DNA of 64,000 nt from Dyella lutea (GCF_024158035.1 NZ_JAMZEK010000001.1:434001-498000); one strand, 5' to 3'. Counted from the first letter of the stretch, positions 16,294 to 25,320 are shown. The notes: generated by a model from the sequence alone, not told the origin. Numbers and translations are program-made.

Positions 16294-17085
16294 GTGGCGG
16301 ACTTCATCGGTCCGTCATATTCCTCGCCTACCGTGACGGACTCGAGTGCTGGGAGCGACCGCAAGGCGCCTGCCGGCGGCAGCGAGTCGGAGGGTGCCTT
16401 GCGCATTCTGATCGTCGAGGACGACCGGGACACCCGCGAGTGGATCGATGGCGGGCTGTACGAAGAGGGCTATGTCACCCACGCGGTCGCCGATGGCCGC
16501 GAGGGGCTGGCGCTCGCCGTGCAGGGGGCGTTCGACGGCATCGTGGTCGACCGCAAGCTGCCCGGCCTGGACGGCATCAGCTTCATCCTCGCGGTGCGCA
16601 ATGCCGACGTGCAGTCGCGCATCATCATGCTCACCGCGCTGAGCGAGACCCACCAGCGCATCGAGGGGCTGGATGCCGGTGCCGACGACTATCTCGGCAA
16701 GCCGTTCTCGATGGCCGAACTGGTGGCGCGGCTGCGTGCGCTGTCGCGCCGGCCGGCGCTGAACCGCGAATCGCCGTTGCTGGAGTGGGGGCCACTGGTG
16801 CTCGATCCCACGCGACATTCGGCGAGCTGCCGCGGTGAACGGCTGGAACTCACACCGACCGAGTTCCGCCTGCTCGACATCCTGCTGCGCCATGCCGGCA
16901 ACGTGGTGACCCGCGCGATGCTGCTCGAGCAGGTCTGGCAATTCCACTTCAGCCCCCGCACCAGCGTCGTCGAGACCCACATGTCGCGCCTGCGCGGCAA
17001 GGTGCGCGATGCCGGCGGCGCGAGCTTCATCGAGACGGTGCGTGGCTACGGTTATCGCCTCCAGCTCCCGACCGGTCCGACATAG
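16294..17085 (+). CDS. OmpR-family response regulator
   Basis: 263 aa from the GTG directly after the upstream stop. The receiver domain begins at ILIVEDDRDTREW, with the phospho-acceptor Asp86 in GIVVDRKLPGLDG and the conserved Lys in YLGKPFS. The C-terminal winged helix is typical of OmpR/PhoB (LTPTEFRLLDILLRHAGNVVTRAMLLEQVW, VVETHMSRLRGKV, VRGYGYRL). Other starts are possible (GTG 16333, or a TTG just before the receiver), since the first ~35 residues are not conserved. It pairs with the overlapping histidine kinase. Confidence 0.93.
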   Translation: MADFIGPSYSSPTVTDSSAGSDRKAPAGGSESEGALRILIVEDDRDTREWIDGGLYEEGYVTHAVADGREGLALAVQGAFDGIVVDRKLPGLDGISFILAVRNADVQSRIIMLTALSETHQRIEGLDAGADDYLGKPFSMAELVARLRALSRRPALNRESPLLEWGPLVLDPTRHSASCRGERLELTPTEFRLLDILLRHAGNVVTRAMLLEQVWQFHFSPRTSVVETHMSRLRGKVRDAGGASFIETVRGYGYRLQLPTGPT

Positions 17086-18496
17086 GCAGACCAGCGCATT
17101 CCGGCTGGCGCTGATCCTGGCCGGGATGTTCTCGCTGTCCTCGCTGCTCACGGCGGCGGTGTTGTGGCTGGGCACCGAGCGCGAGGCGCGTTCGGAGCAG
17201 CGACAGGAGCTGGTCGCCGACGCGCGCGACCTCGCGCTGCTGTCCTACCAGCACGGGCTGGATGCGCTGAGCACGGAGATCGAGGAGCGCATCATCCTCG
17301 GCGCCGGGCTGGAGCGCTGGTACGCGCTGTACGCCGGCAACGGCATCAGGCTGGCAGGCAACCTGGATGGCCTTCCTGGGCCCGAAGGCTGGTCCGAGCG
17401 TCGTTTTATCCCGCGCGCCACCACGCTCGCGCCCAGCCCGCGCGCCCACCTGCTCACCCTGTACACCGTACGCACCGTGCGCAACGGCTGGCTGGTGGTG
17501 GGACGCGACGCGTACTTCATCCAGCACATGCGCGAGGTGGCCGAGCGGATCTTCCTGCTGGCGTTGGCGCTGATCGTGGCGGTGTCGCTGGTGGTCGGGT
17601 GGGTGATCGGACGACAGCTGTTGCGCCGGGTCGGTGCGATGTCGGACGCCGCCGAGCGAATCAGCGACGGCGACCTGGAACACCGTATGCCGGTGCGCGG
17701 TGCGGGCGACGAGCTGGACATGATCGCGCTCACCGTGAACCAGATGCTCGACCGCATCGCTTCGCTGCTGGCCGACGTGCGCCGGCTCGGCGCCGACATC
17801 GCGCACGACCTGCGCACGCCGCTGACCCGCCTGCGCCGCCGGCTCGAGCAGCTGCGCCAGCCGCCGCCGCACCCGGCCGCCCACGAAGCGGCCGTCGATG
17901 CCGCGCTGGCCGAGATCGATGGCCTGCTCGACGTGTTCCAGGCACTGCTGCGCATCGCCGGCATCGAGTCGGGCGAGATGCGCCGCGGCTTCGCGTCGGT
18001 GGATCTGGCCGCGGTGCTGGAGGAACTGTTCGATGCCTATGCGGCGGTTGCGGAGGCCGAGGGCCATCGGCTGGAAGCAAGTATCACGCCGCAGCCACCG
18101 GTGCACGGAGACCGCGGTCTGCTGGTGCAGGCCTTCGTCAACCTCATCGAGAACGCGATCCGCCACACCCCGCCGGGAACGCGGATCACGCTGGAACTCA
18201 AGCGCGTCGGCGACGCGCTGCACGCCGGCGTGCGCGACGACGGCCCGGGCATCCCTGCACACGAGCACGCGCAGGTGCTGCAGCCGTTCATGCGGCTGGA
18301 TCGCAGCCGCCATACCGAAGGCAACGGTCTGGGTCTGGCGCTGGTGCGCTCGGTTGCCGAGCTGCATCGCGCCGCGCTGCAGCTGGACGACGCGCGCCCG
18401 GGTCTGCGCGTGAAGCTGTGCTTCAGCGTGACGCCGGGTTCGCCGCACACGCCGGATGGACGGCTTGCACGAAGCCGGGCAGATCGGCCGCAGTGA
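17009..18496 (+). CDS. Sensor histidine kinase
   Basis: 495 aa from ATG 17009, which has AAGG upstream; GTG 17042 is an alternative. Either start overlaps the response-regulator gene. Two membrane segments (FRLALILAGMFSLSSLLTAAVLW; IFLLALALIVAVSLVVGWVIG) bracket a ~125-residue periplasmic sensor. HAMP (DAAERISDGDLEHRM), HisKA with His266 (GADIAHDLRTPLTRL) and an HATPase domain (NLIENAIRHTPPG, DDGPGIP, GNGLGLALV) follow. It ends 74 bp inside the convergent phytase-like gene. The signal is unknown; its neighbours suggest phosphoester or envelope sensing. Confidence 0.92.
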   Translation: MPAARASSRRCVATVIASSSRPVRHRQTSAFRLALILAGMFSLSSLLTAAVLWLGTEREARSEQRQELVADARDLALLSYQHGLDALSTEIEERIILGAGLERWYALYAGNGIRLAGNLDGLPGPEGWSERRFIPRATTLAPSPRAHLLTLYTVRTVRNGWLVVGRDAYFIQHMREVAERIFLLALALIVAVSLVVGWVIGRQLLRRVGAMSDAAERISDGDLEHRMPVRGAGDELDMIALTVNQMLDRIASLLADVRRLGADIAHDLRTPLTRLRRRLEQLRQPPPHPAAHEAAVDAALAEIDGLLDVFQALLRIAGIESGEMRRGFASVDLAAVLEELFDAYAAVAEAEGHRLEASITPQPPVHGDRGLLVQAFVNLIENAIRHTPPGTRITLELKRVGDALHAGVRDDGPGIPAHEHAQVLQPFMRLDRSRHTEGNGLGLALVRSVAELHRAALQLDDARPGLRVKLCFSVTPGSPHTPDGRLARSRADRPQ

Positions 18497-19841
18497 AGCC
18501 GAACACGTAGAAGCGGTTCGGGTTGTCGATACCGCCCGGATGCAACCGGTCGCGCAGGTCCGGGCGGAAATCGTTGTCGCTGCTGACATAAAGGGTATGC
18601 AGCAGGCGGCCGTGCCAACGCACGTCCGGACCGAAGCTGAGCCCCTCGAGCTTGGCCGGGATGTCGGCTGCGTCCACGCCTCCCCGGCCCAGCGCCGCCA
18701 CCACGTCCAGGAACGGCCGCTTGCGCAGGGCGACGGCGGCGAGCGCGGCCTGGCCGTGCCGGTCGCCCAGCGGCCGGGCATGCGCAAGGTCGACCCGGAA
18801 CACCCGCTTGAATCTCGCTGCGGTGCCGTTGCCCAGGCCACTGTTGTCCCGCTCGTCCACCAGCAGGCTGTCGCCGTCGATGGCGAGGATGTCGCTGATG
18901 CCGGTGAAATGGGGCTTGCGCGCACCGCTGTCGAGCCGGCTCAGCGGGTAGGCGAACTGCTGCACGGCGCCGCCCGCCAGCTCGATGCGCAGGATGCGGG
19001 TGTAGCCGCCATGCTTGCCGCCGTCCTGCAGCAGCGGCCCCTGCAGCGCGGCATACAGCACCTTGCCGTCCGGCGTCAGCGCGAGTCCCTCGATACCGTG
19101 GTTGCCGACGCGGCCGCTGCGGTTGGCCCGGTCCTCCGCATGGCCGCTGGGCTGGGGGTGCGCCACCGCCAGCGCGGCCGGCAGCGCATACACCTGCTCG
19201 CGTACCCCGCTGCGCCGGTCGAAGCGCATGATCCGCGGGCCGTATTCCTCGCCGACGAACACCGAGCGCCCGTCCCGCGATACGCGCAGGCTCTCCGGAT
19301 CAAGCCGCCCATCGTCGGGCCAGCTGGACGGCCGCGCCGGGTCGTAGCCGTCGGAGCGGCCGGTGAAGAAGTACCGTTGGCCCGGCCGGTTTGTCGCGGA
19401 CGCACCGTCGCCCACGCCCAACCCGCGCCCGCTGCCGTAGACCAGCGGCTCCCGGCTGGAGAGCAGGGTGGTGGCTTGCAGCGAGACGTGCAGCTCGAAC
19501 GGCAGCCGGGCTCCGGCCGGTGCCGGTTGCAGCGCCAGGTCGAGGGTCTGGATCCGGTCGAGGTAGGAGCTGGTGTTGTCGATCGCCGGATCGAACGCCA
19601 CCGCGTTCGGGCCGCGGTCCGGCAGCGCCACGAACTTGCCGCAGCCGGCATGGTCGATCGCCGAGCCCAGTCCGCCGAGCAGGTTGCCGGGCACGCCGTT
19701 CTCCAGCGGCGCGGCAGTTGCGGTGGACAGGTCGCGGCGATGCGCATCGAGCTGGCCGATCGCCAGTAGTCGAACCGCGGCGTGCGCCCATGCGGGCAGG
19801 GTCAGCAGCAGCGCGAAGGCGAGGGCGCGACGGCGGGGCAT
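18423..19841 (-). CDS. Secreted phytase-like esterase-domain protein
   Basis: 472 aa from ATG 19841, chosen because GGGAG lies eight bases upstream; an ATG 15 bases earlier lacks this. Signal peptide ALAFALLLTLPAWAHAA. The phytase-like (PF13449-type) beta-propeller shows as KFVALPDRGPN, DPESLRVSRDGRSVFVGEEYGPRI, HGIEGLALTPDGKVLYAALQGP and FTGISDILAIDGDSLLVDERDN. The family is annotated as esterase-like activity of phytase, with little direct biochemistry. Its 3' end overlaps the histidine-kinase gene by 74 bp. Confidence 0.85.
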   Translation of the reverse strand: MPRRRALAFALLLTLPAWAHAAVRLLAIGQLDAHRRDLSTATAAPLENGVPGNLLGGLGSAIDHAGCGKFVALPDRGPNAVAFDPAIDNTSSYLDRIQTLDLALQPAPAGARLPFELHVSLQATTLLSSREPLVYGSGRGLGVGDGASATNRPGQRYFFTGRSDGYDPARPSSWPDDGRLDPESLRVSRDGRSVFVGEEYGPRIMRFDRRSGVREQVYALPAALAVAHPQPSGHAEDRANRSGRVGNHGIEGLALTPDGKVLYAALQGPLLQDGGKHGGYTRILRIELAGGAVQQFAYPLSRLDSGARKPHFTGISDILAIDGDSLLVDERDNSGLGNGTAARFKRVFRVDLAHARPLGDRHGQAALAAVALRKRPFLDVVAALGRGGVDAADIPAKLEGLSFGPDVRWHGRLLHTLYVSSDNDFRPDLRDRLHPGGIDNPNRFYVFGFTAADLPGFVQAVHPACAANPASR

Positions 19842-19927
19842 GGCGCAGGCTCCCATGGCAAAACCTCATCGTCCCGCACCGCCGTTGCCGGACCATGACA
19901 TGCGCCATCGCCGCGGGCGGGTCCCGG

Positions 19928-21403
19928 TCAGTCAGCCGGCACGCAGCGATCCCGGGCCCAGGCGCGCAGGGCGTCGACCTGCTCGTGCATCAGCACCGAC
20001 AACGGGCGGGTCTGGCCAAGTGCGGCGAGCAGATGCGCCTGGTCCGGCGTAGCGTCGGCACCGACCGCGTCATACAGCGCGCTGACGATGGCCTGCTCGA
20101 TCTCGGCACCGGAGAAGCCTTCGCTCGCTTCGGCCAGCGCCGGCAGGTCGAAGTTCTCCACCGGCAGTTTCCGGCGTTCCAGGTGCAGCCGGAAGATTTC
20201 CGCGCGCACCGGTTCGGTCGGCAGGTCGACGAAAAAGATCTCGTCGAAGCGGCCCTTGCGCAGCAGCTCGGCCGGCAGCTCGTGCACGGCGTTGGCGGTG
20301 GCCACCACGAATACCTTGGCCTTGCGCTCGGCCATCCAGGTCAGCAGGTAGCCGAGCACGCGGCGCGACACGCCGCCGTCCTCGCCGCCACCGGCCAGGC
20401 CCTTCTCGATCTCGTCGATCCACAGCACGCAGGGACTGAGCAGTTCGGTGCTGGCCAGCGCCTCGCGCAGGTTCTTCTCGGTCTCGCCCTGGTACTTGTT
20501 ATAGAGCGTGCCGAAGTCCAGCCGCACCAGCGGCACGCCGAAGCCGCCGGCGATCGCCTTGGCCGCCAGGCTCTTGCCGCAGCCCTGCACGCCGAGCAGC
20601 AGCAGGCCCTTCGGCGGGTCGAGCATCGGTACCGACTCGGGCGACAGGAACACCGCGCGCCGTCGCTGCACCCACTCGCGCACGTGCCGTACACCGGCGA
20701 CATCGGCGAAGCTGGCGGTGGCGTATTCGTAGTGCAGCAGGCCGGAGCGGTTCAGCAGCTCGAATTTCGACTGCATCAGTTCGGGCAGGTCGTGCTGGCC
20801 GAGCGCGCCGTCGTTGTAGATGAGCTTGCGCACGATGCGCCGCGCGTCAGTCGCAGACAGCCCGACCAGGTTGCGCACGATAGTGCGTGCGGCCTCGTTG
20901 TCCACTTCCAGCCGGCGACCGTGTTCGCGCTGCCAGGCGGCCGCCTCGCCGCGCATGATGCCGGCCAGCTCCTTCAGGTCCGGCAGCGCCAGCGGCACGC
21001 GCAGCGCGAGCGCTTCCAGTTCCTCCGGCAGTTCCACCTTGGCGCCGACCAGCACCACCGTGTGCGCCGCCGAACGCTGGCGCTGCACGATCTCGCGCAG
21101 CATGCGCTGGCTCATCGCGTAGCGCACCAGCGGGTGGAAATCGAACAGCAGGAACACACCCGGGTCGGGTGCACTGCGGATCGCTTCCAGCGTGGTGGTG
21201 ACGTCCGGGGCGACATCCGGATCGGCATGGGTGAAATCCAGCCGGCCCAGGCCGTCGGTGATCGTCCAGCGCCACAGCGGGCGCAGCGATTGCGCGATGA
21301 CATGCCGGAAGCAGTCGATCACCCGCTGCTCGTCCACCGTTTCGATCACCAGCAGTGGCGTCGTGGCGCGCACCAGCGTGGTGAGGTCCTGCAGTTCGCT
21401 CAT
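19928..21403 (-). CDS. AAA-family ATPase (Ycf46-like)
   Basis: 491 aa. A non-catalytic N-terminal ~240 residues (LLVIETVDEQRVIDCFRHV) precede an AAA module with Walker A GVQGCGKS, pore-type YNKYQGETEKNLREAL, Walker B CVLWIDEIEKGL, sensor-1 VVATAN and the RKGRFDEIFFVDLPT arginine-finger region. This architecture matches the bacterial/plastid Ycf46 group, whose function is poorly defined. It appears monocistronic. Confidence 0.9.
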   Translation of the reverse strand: MSELQDLTTLVRATTPLLVIETVDEQRVIDCFRHVIAQSLRPLWRWTITDGLGRLDFTHADPDVAPDVTTTLEAIRSAPDPGVFLLFDFHPLVRYAMSQRMLREIVQRQRSAAHTVVLVGAKVELPEELEALALRVPLALPDLKELAGIMRGEAAAWQREHGRRLEVDNEAARTIVRNLVGLSATDARRIVRKLIYNDGALGQHDLPELMQSKFELLNRSGLLHYEYATASFADVAGVRHVREWVQRRRAVFLSPESVPMLDPPKGLLLLGVQGCGKSLAAKAIAGGFGVPLVRLDFGTLYNKYQGETEKNLREALASTELLSPCVLWIDEIEKGLAGGGEDGGVSRRVLGYLLTWMAERKAKVFVVATANAVHELPAELLRKGRFDEIFFVDLPTEPVRAEIFRLHLERRKLPVENFDLPALAEASEGFSGAEIEQAIVSALYDAVGADATPDQAHLLAALGQTRPLSVLMHEQVDALRAWARDRCVPAD

Positions 21404-21512
21404 GCCTGCCCCTCGATGAGGCCGGTAACGGTAGCAGAGCCCGTCGGCAACGGTCGCGAAGTTTCACGTGACCGGTATATGGTGGTCCGGTACCCCCACC
21501 GAGGATCGTCCC

Positions 21513-22619
21513 ATGCGCATGCTTGCCGTCCTCCTGGCGCTGGTCGCCCTGCCGGCGTCCGCCGCCATCCACCTCGACCGGTTGACCCTGCCCAAGGGCT
21601 TCCACATCGCCGTGTACGCCGACCAGGTGCCGAACGCCCGCGAGATCGCGGTCGGTGCGAAGGGCACCGTGTTCGTCGGCTCCAACGACGCCGGCAAGGT
21701 CTACGCGCTCACCGACCGCAACGGCGACGGCGTGGCCGACCAGGTGCGGGTGATCGCCAGCGGCCTGACCCTGCCGGTCGGCGTGGCGTTCAGGAATGGC
21801 GATCTGTACGTGTCGGCGGTGAGCCGGATCCTGGTGCTGCGCGACATCGAGAACCACCTGGACGACCCGCCCGCGCCGCAGCTGGTCAGCGATGCCTTTC
21901 CCACCGCCATGCACCACGGCTGGAAATTCATCGCGTTCGGCCCGGACGGCAAGTTGTACGTGCCGATCGGCGCGCCGTGCAACGTCTGCGACCGCGGCAA
22001 GGCCTACGCCAAGATCACCCGCATGAATCCCGACGGCGGCGATCAGGAGGATGTCGCCTATGGCATCCGCAACTCGGTCGGTTTCGACTGGCAGCCCGGT
22101 ACCGGGCGCCTGTGGTTCACCTCCAACGGGCGCGACCTGATGGGCGACGACATGCCCAGCGACACGCTCAACGAAGTCACCCGCATCGGCCAGGATTTCG
22201 GCTTTCCGTTCTGCCACCAGGGCGACACGCTCGACCCGGAGTTCGGCAAGGGCAAACGCTGCAGCGACTACCGTGCGCCTGCGCTCAAGCTCGGCCCGCA
22301 TGTCGCCTCGTTGGGCATGCGCTTCTACACCGGGCACCAGTTCCCGGCCAGCTACCGGGGGGCGATCCTTATCGCCGAGCACGGCTCTTGGAACCGCACG
22401 AAGAAGTCCGGCTACCGTGTGATGACGGTGCGGCTGAAGGGGGACAAGGTGCTGTCCTACGAGCCGCTGGTGACCGGCTTCATGCAGGACGAGAAGGCCT
22501 GGGGACGCCCGGCCGACGTGCAGATGCTGCCGGATGGCAGCTTGCTGATCAGCGACGACCTGGCCGGCGCGGTGTACCGGGTGACCTACGACGGGCCGGG
22601 AACGTCATCGGAAAGGTGA
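21513..22619 (+). CDS. Secreted sorbosone-dehydrogenase/PQQ-type beta-propeller protein
   Basis: 368 aa with a short signal peptide (MLAVLLALVALPASAA) and GAGGA upstream. Repeats of the soluble glucose/sorbosone dehydrogenase propeller appear: PNAREIAVGAKGTVFVGSND, HGWKFIAFGPDGKLYVPIGAPCNVC, GIRNSVGFDWQPGTGRLWFTSNGRD, PADVQMLPDGSLLISDD. It would oxidise a sugar or aldehyde in the periplasm, perhaps using PQQ. No PQQ synthesis gene is nearby, so activity is unproven. Confidence 0.85.
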   Translation: MRMLAVLLALVALPASAAIHLDRLTLPKGFHIAVYADQVPNAREIAVGAKGTVFVGSNDAGKVYALTDRNGDGVADQVRVIASGLTLPVGVAFRNGDLYVSAVSRILVLRDIENHLDDPPAPQLVSDAFPTAMHHGWKFIAFGPDGKLYVPIGAPCNVCDRGKAYAKITRMNPDGGDQEDVAYGIRNSVGFDWQPGTGRLWFTSNGRDLMGDDMPSDTLNEVTRIGQDFGFPFCHQGDTLDPEFGKGKRCSDYRAPALKLGPHVASLGMRFYTGHQFPASYRGAILIAEHGSWNRTKKSGYRVMTVRLKGDKVLSYEPLVTGFMQDEKAWGRPADVQMLPDGSLLISDDLAGAVYRVTYDGPGTSSER

Positions 22620-22690
22620 TCGAATCTTCAGGTGATTCAGGCACTTCTTCACATGGGCGAGGCGTCCGGTATGGGGTAATGGCGCAACCA

Positions 22691-22704
22691 GGCATGTACA
22701 TGCC
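22691..22704. promoter_or_regulatory. 14-bp perfect palindrome upstream of the DUF1328 gene
   Basis: GGCATGTACATGCC reads the same on both strands and lies 32 bp before the DUF1328 start codon, where an operator for the envelope-stress cluster could sit. The binding protein is unknown. Confidence 0.4.
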
Positions 22705-22736
22705 CACCGTCAATTCGTCCGCATGAGGATTGCGCC

Positions 22737-22895
22737 ATGCTTCATTACGCTCTGGTTTTCCTGGTCATTGCCATCATTGCCGGCGTGTTCGGTTTTGCTG
22801 GCATCGCCGGCGCCGCGGCGGGTATCGCGAAGATCCTGTTCGTGATCTTCCTGGTGCTGGCCGTGGTGGCGTTCTTCCGCCGCGCCGCCAGATAG
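22737..22895 (+). CDS. DUF1328 small membrane protein
   Basis: 52 aa. Almost the whole protein is two hydrophobic segments ([41 protein letters not shown]), the pattern of DUF1328/YtjA proteins, with an AGGAT ribosome binding site. These inner-membrane peptides are often stress-induced, but no molecular function is established. It heads a series of small envelope proteins (YqjD-like, YqjE-like). Confidence 0.88.
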   Translation: MLHYALVFLVIAIIAGVFGFAGIAGAAAGIAKILFVIFLVLAVVAFFRRAAR

Positions 22896-22944
22896 GTCCG
22901 TTGTCCGCCGTCACGTCCGATCCACTGCCCCCCGGGAGTCACCC

Positions 22945-23322
22945 ATGAACAAACCCGCCGATATCGCCAGCTCCACCGTTGACCGCCCGAACGCCGCCGT
23001 ACGCATCGAGGAGGGCGCCGAGCGCGTCAAGCAGGCCACCTCGCACGCCGTGACCAGCACCAAGGAAGCGGTCGACCGCGCCGCCGACCGGGTCGAGGAA
23101 GGTCTGCACCGTGCCACCGACAAGGCCGCGGGCGCCGCTACCCATGCCACCGAGAAGGCCACCGAATATGGCGAGCGCGGCCGCGAAGCCTACGACCACG
23201 CCCGCGATCGCGCCGAGGACTGGGTCGATCAGGCACGCGACTACGTCCGCGAGAAGCCGCTGCAGTCGATGGCCATCGCGCTGGGTGCCGGCTGGCTGCT
23301 CGGCCGGCTGCTGCGCCGCTGA
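22945..23322 (+). CDS. DUF883/YqjD-ElaB-like ribosome-associated membrane protein
   Basis: 125 aa. A long Ala/Glu/Lys-rich amphipathic helix with repeating motifs (EGAERVKQATSHAV, DRAADRVEEGLHRATDKAAGAA) is followed by the family's C-terminal anchor REKPLQSMAIALGAGWLLGRLLRR. In E. coli, YqjD and ElaB anchor ribosomes to the inner membrane in stationary phase. YqjE-like and YqjK-like genes follow, as in enterobacteria. Confidence 0.87.
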   Translation: MNKPADIASSTVDRPNAAVRIEEGAERVKQATSHAVTSTKEAVDRAADRVEEGLHRATDKAAGAATHATEKATEYGERGREAYDHARDRAEDWVDQARDYVREKPLQSMAIALGAGWLLGRLLRR

Positions 23323-23351
23323 TCAGCGACCCGCGCACCGGACCGTCATGC

Positions 23352-23825
23352 ATGGATGAGACTCCGCGCGGCGAGCCCGCCGCCGAGACCCCACCGGACC
23401 CCGCCGCGTCGTCGCGCCTGCTGGACGAACTGGGGCGTCTCGCCCACGCGGTGCGCCACCTGTTCGGTGCGCAGTGGCGGCTGTTCCTGGCCGAGTTGTC
23501 GCTGGCGCGCGGAGCGGTCTCGCTGCTGCTGGCGCTTGGCCTGGTCGCCACGGTCGCCGGCGTCGGCCTGGGTCTGACCGTGCTGGCGCTGATCGGCGTA
23601 GCGCTGGCCCGCTGGTTCGATTCCTGGCTATGGGCGCTCGCCGTGCTGGTGCTGTTGCAGGGCGCGGTGCTGACCGCGGCGATCGTGCTGTTCCGGCGAG
23701 CGCTGCACTGGCTCAGCCTGCCGGCGACGCGCGGCGAGTTCGGTGCGATGATGCGCAGCGCGGCGGCCAAGGCCCGCGAAGCGGACGCCGCCACCACCGA
23801 TCCCGCCCGGACCCCGCCACCATGA
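23352..23825 (+). CDS. YqjE-like (phage holin superfamily III) membrane protein
   Basis: 157 aa. An N-terminal cytoplasmic region (RLLDELGRLAHAVRHLFGAQWRLFLAEL) is followed by two hydrophobic hairpin segments (AVSLLLALGLVATVAGVGLGLTV; WLWALAVLVLLQGAVLTAAIVLF). The organisation matches YqjE. Its stop overlaps the ATG of the next gene. The holin label is structural only; there is no phage context. Confidence 0.83.
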   Translation: MDETPRGEPAAETPPDPAASSRLLDELGRLAHAVRHLFGAQWRLFLAELSLARGAVSLLLALGLVATVAGVGLGLTVLALIGVALARWFDSWLWALAVLVLLQGAVLTAAIVLFRRALHWLSLPATRGEFGAMMRSAAAKAREADAATTDPARTPPP

Positions 23826-24145
23826 GTGTGACCCGTCGACTCGCCAAGGTCCGCCTCGCCCAGGCCGAGGTCCGTGCCGCGCGTGCCGAGTTGGGCGAGC
23901 CGGCCCACGCCCTGCTGCAGCGCGTGCGCGACTACCCGGTCGCCAGCGTGAGCGTGGCGGCCGGTGCCGGTGTGGTGCTGGGTCAGCTCGACGTGCATCC
24001 GCTGCGGGTGCCGGGGGTGGGATCTCTGCTCGGCAGTGGCCTGCTGCCGCTGCTGACCCAGGGCGTGCGTCTGCTGGTCGAGAACGGGCTGGACGGACTG
24101 GTCGACCCGGGCGGCGGCGATCAGGAACCGCCGGATAGCCCATGA
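23822..24145 (+). CDS. Small hypothetical protein of the yqjDEK-type cluster
   Basis: 107 aa. A basic N-terminal helix (TRRLAKVRLAQAEVRAARAEL) and a hydrophobic mid-section (YPVASVSVAAGAGVVLGQL) resemble YqjK-like partners of YqjD and YqjE, but I cannot assign a family with certainty. Four-base overlaps with both neighbours (ATGA) tie it into one operon with the YqjE-like and AI-2E-type genes. Confidence 0.7.
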   Translation: MSVTRRLAKVRLAQAEVRAARAELGEPAHALLQRVRDYPVASVSVAAGAGVVLGQLDVHPLRVPGVGSLLGSGLLPLLTQGVRLLVENGLDGLVDPGGGDQEPPDSP

Positions 24146-25320
24146 GCCATACCGACCCTGCGCCGGGAGCTGGCGTCGAACTGGCGTCGGCCCCGTCGCC
24201 TGTGCCCCTGCCGGTCGTGGCCCCGTTGCCACCGGCGCCGCGGATCGAGCGGCGGCGTGCCCGCGCTCCGCACGGCACGCGGGGGCACATCCGGGCGCTC
24301 CGTTTCACCCTCAGCACGCTGCTGCTGCTGGCGGTGCTCTACACCATCGTCGTGATCAAGGTGCTGTTGATCCCGCTGGTGCTCGCGGCCTTTCTCGGCG
24401 TTGCGCTCAATCCGATCGTCGCTTTCGGCGCGCGCTGCCACCTGCCGCGCTGGCTCAGCGCCAGCCTGCTGATGATCGCCCTGATGGGGGGTATCGGCGC
24501 CGGTGCCGTGGCGCTGGCGCAGCCGGCGCTGGGCTGGTTCCACGATGCACCGGCGGCGTTGCGCAACTTCGTGCCCAAGCTCAAGGGCATCACCCAGCCA
24601 CTGGAGGCGGCCAGTCGCGCCACCCAGAGCCTAGTCAACGGCCAGGTCGCGGTGCGCGTGCAGCCGCCGCGGCAGGCCTCGGTCGCGGTCACCGCCTGGG
24701 ACGTGCTGGCCGCTGCGCCGAAGGTGCTCGCCGCCGTGCTGACCGTGGCCCTGCTGGTGTTCTTCTTCCTGATCTATGGCGACGACCTGCTGCGCAGGCT
24801 GGTGGAGATCATCCCCAGTTTCCACCACAAGCGGCACGCGGTGAGCATCGTGCGCAGCATCCAGACGGAGGTCTCGCACTACATCCTGACCACCACGATG
24901 ATCAACATGACGCTGGGCGCAGTGACTGCCTTCATGTTGTGGCTGCTGCACGTGCCTGATCCGCTGCTGTGGGGCAGCATCGCGATGATCGCGAACTTCA
25001 TTCCCTACGTCGGCGCGATCACCACCGCCACCATCCTGCTGCTGGTCGGCATGATGAATTTCCGCGAGCTGACCCAGGCACTGCTGCCGGCGCTGGTGTT
25101 CGCCAGCATCACGGTGGTGGAGGGCAACCTGGTGACACCGATGATCCTCGGCCGGCGCATGCGGGTGAGCCCGGTGGCGATCCTGATCTGGCTGCTGTTG
25201 TGGGGCTTCCTGTGGGGCATCCCCGGCGCGCTGCTGGCGGTGCCGATGCTGACCAGCGCCAAGCTGATTGCGGAGCGCGTACCCAACTGGCGCTGGTTCG
25301 CGCTGATGGTGCAGCGCTAG
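24142..25320 (+). CDS. AI-2E family transporter (PerM-like permease)
   Basis: 392 aa. After a Pro-rich cytoplasmic N-terminus come membrane segments LLLLAVLYTIVVIKVLLIPLVLAAFLGVAL, LLMIALMGGIGAGAVAL and a C-terminal set including VLTVALLVFFFLIYGD. The family signature SIAMIANFIPYVGAI and EGNLVTPMILGRRM are present. Some members export autoinducer-2, others are antiporters or unknown. It is the last gene of the cluster that begins with the YqjE-like protein. Confidence 0.92.
   Translation: MSHTDPAPGAGVELASAPSPVPLPVVAPLPPAPRIERRRARAPHGTRGHIRALRFTLSTLLLLAVLYTIVVIKVLLIPLVLAAFLGVALNPIVAFGARCHLPRWLSASLLMIALMGGIGAGAVALAQPALGWFHDAPAALRNFVPKLKGITQPLEAASRATQSLVNGQVAVRVQPPRQASVAVTAWDVLAAAPKVLAAVLTVALLVFFFLIYGDDLLRRLVEIIPSFHHKRHAVSIVRSIQTEVSHYILTTTMINMTLGAVTAFMLWLLHVPDPLLWGSIAMIANFIPYVGAITTATILLLVGMMNFRELTQALLPALVFASITVVEGNLVTPMILGRRMRVSPVAILIWLLLWGFLWGIPGALLAVPMLTSAKLIAERVPNWRWFALMVQR

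Noticed and set aside
19391-22726. 1111-codon plus-strand frame spanning three genes
   Set aside because: It crosses the phytase-like and AAA genes in antisense and the sugar dehydrogenase in another frame, and has no coding character.
23352-23825. Prophage holin, suggesting a phage remnant
   Set aside because: The holin-superfamily fold is YqjE-like; its neighbours are the yqjD/yqjK-type cluster and no phage genes are near.
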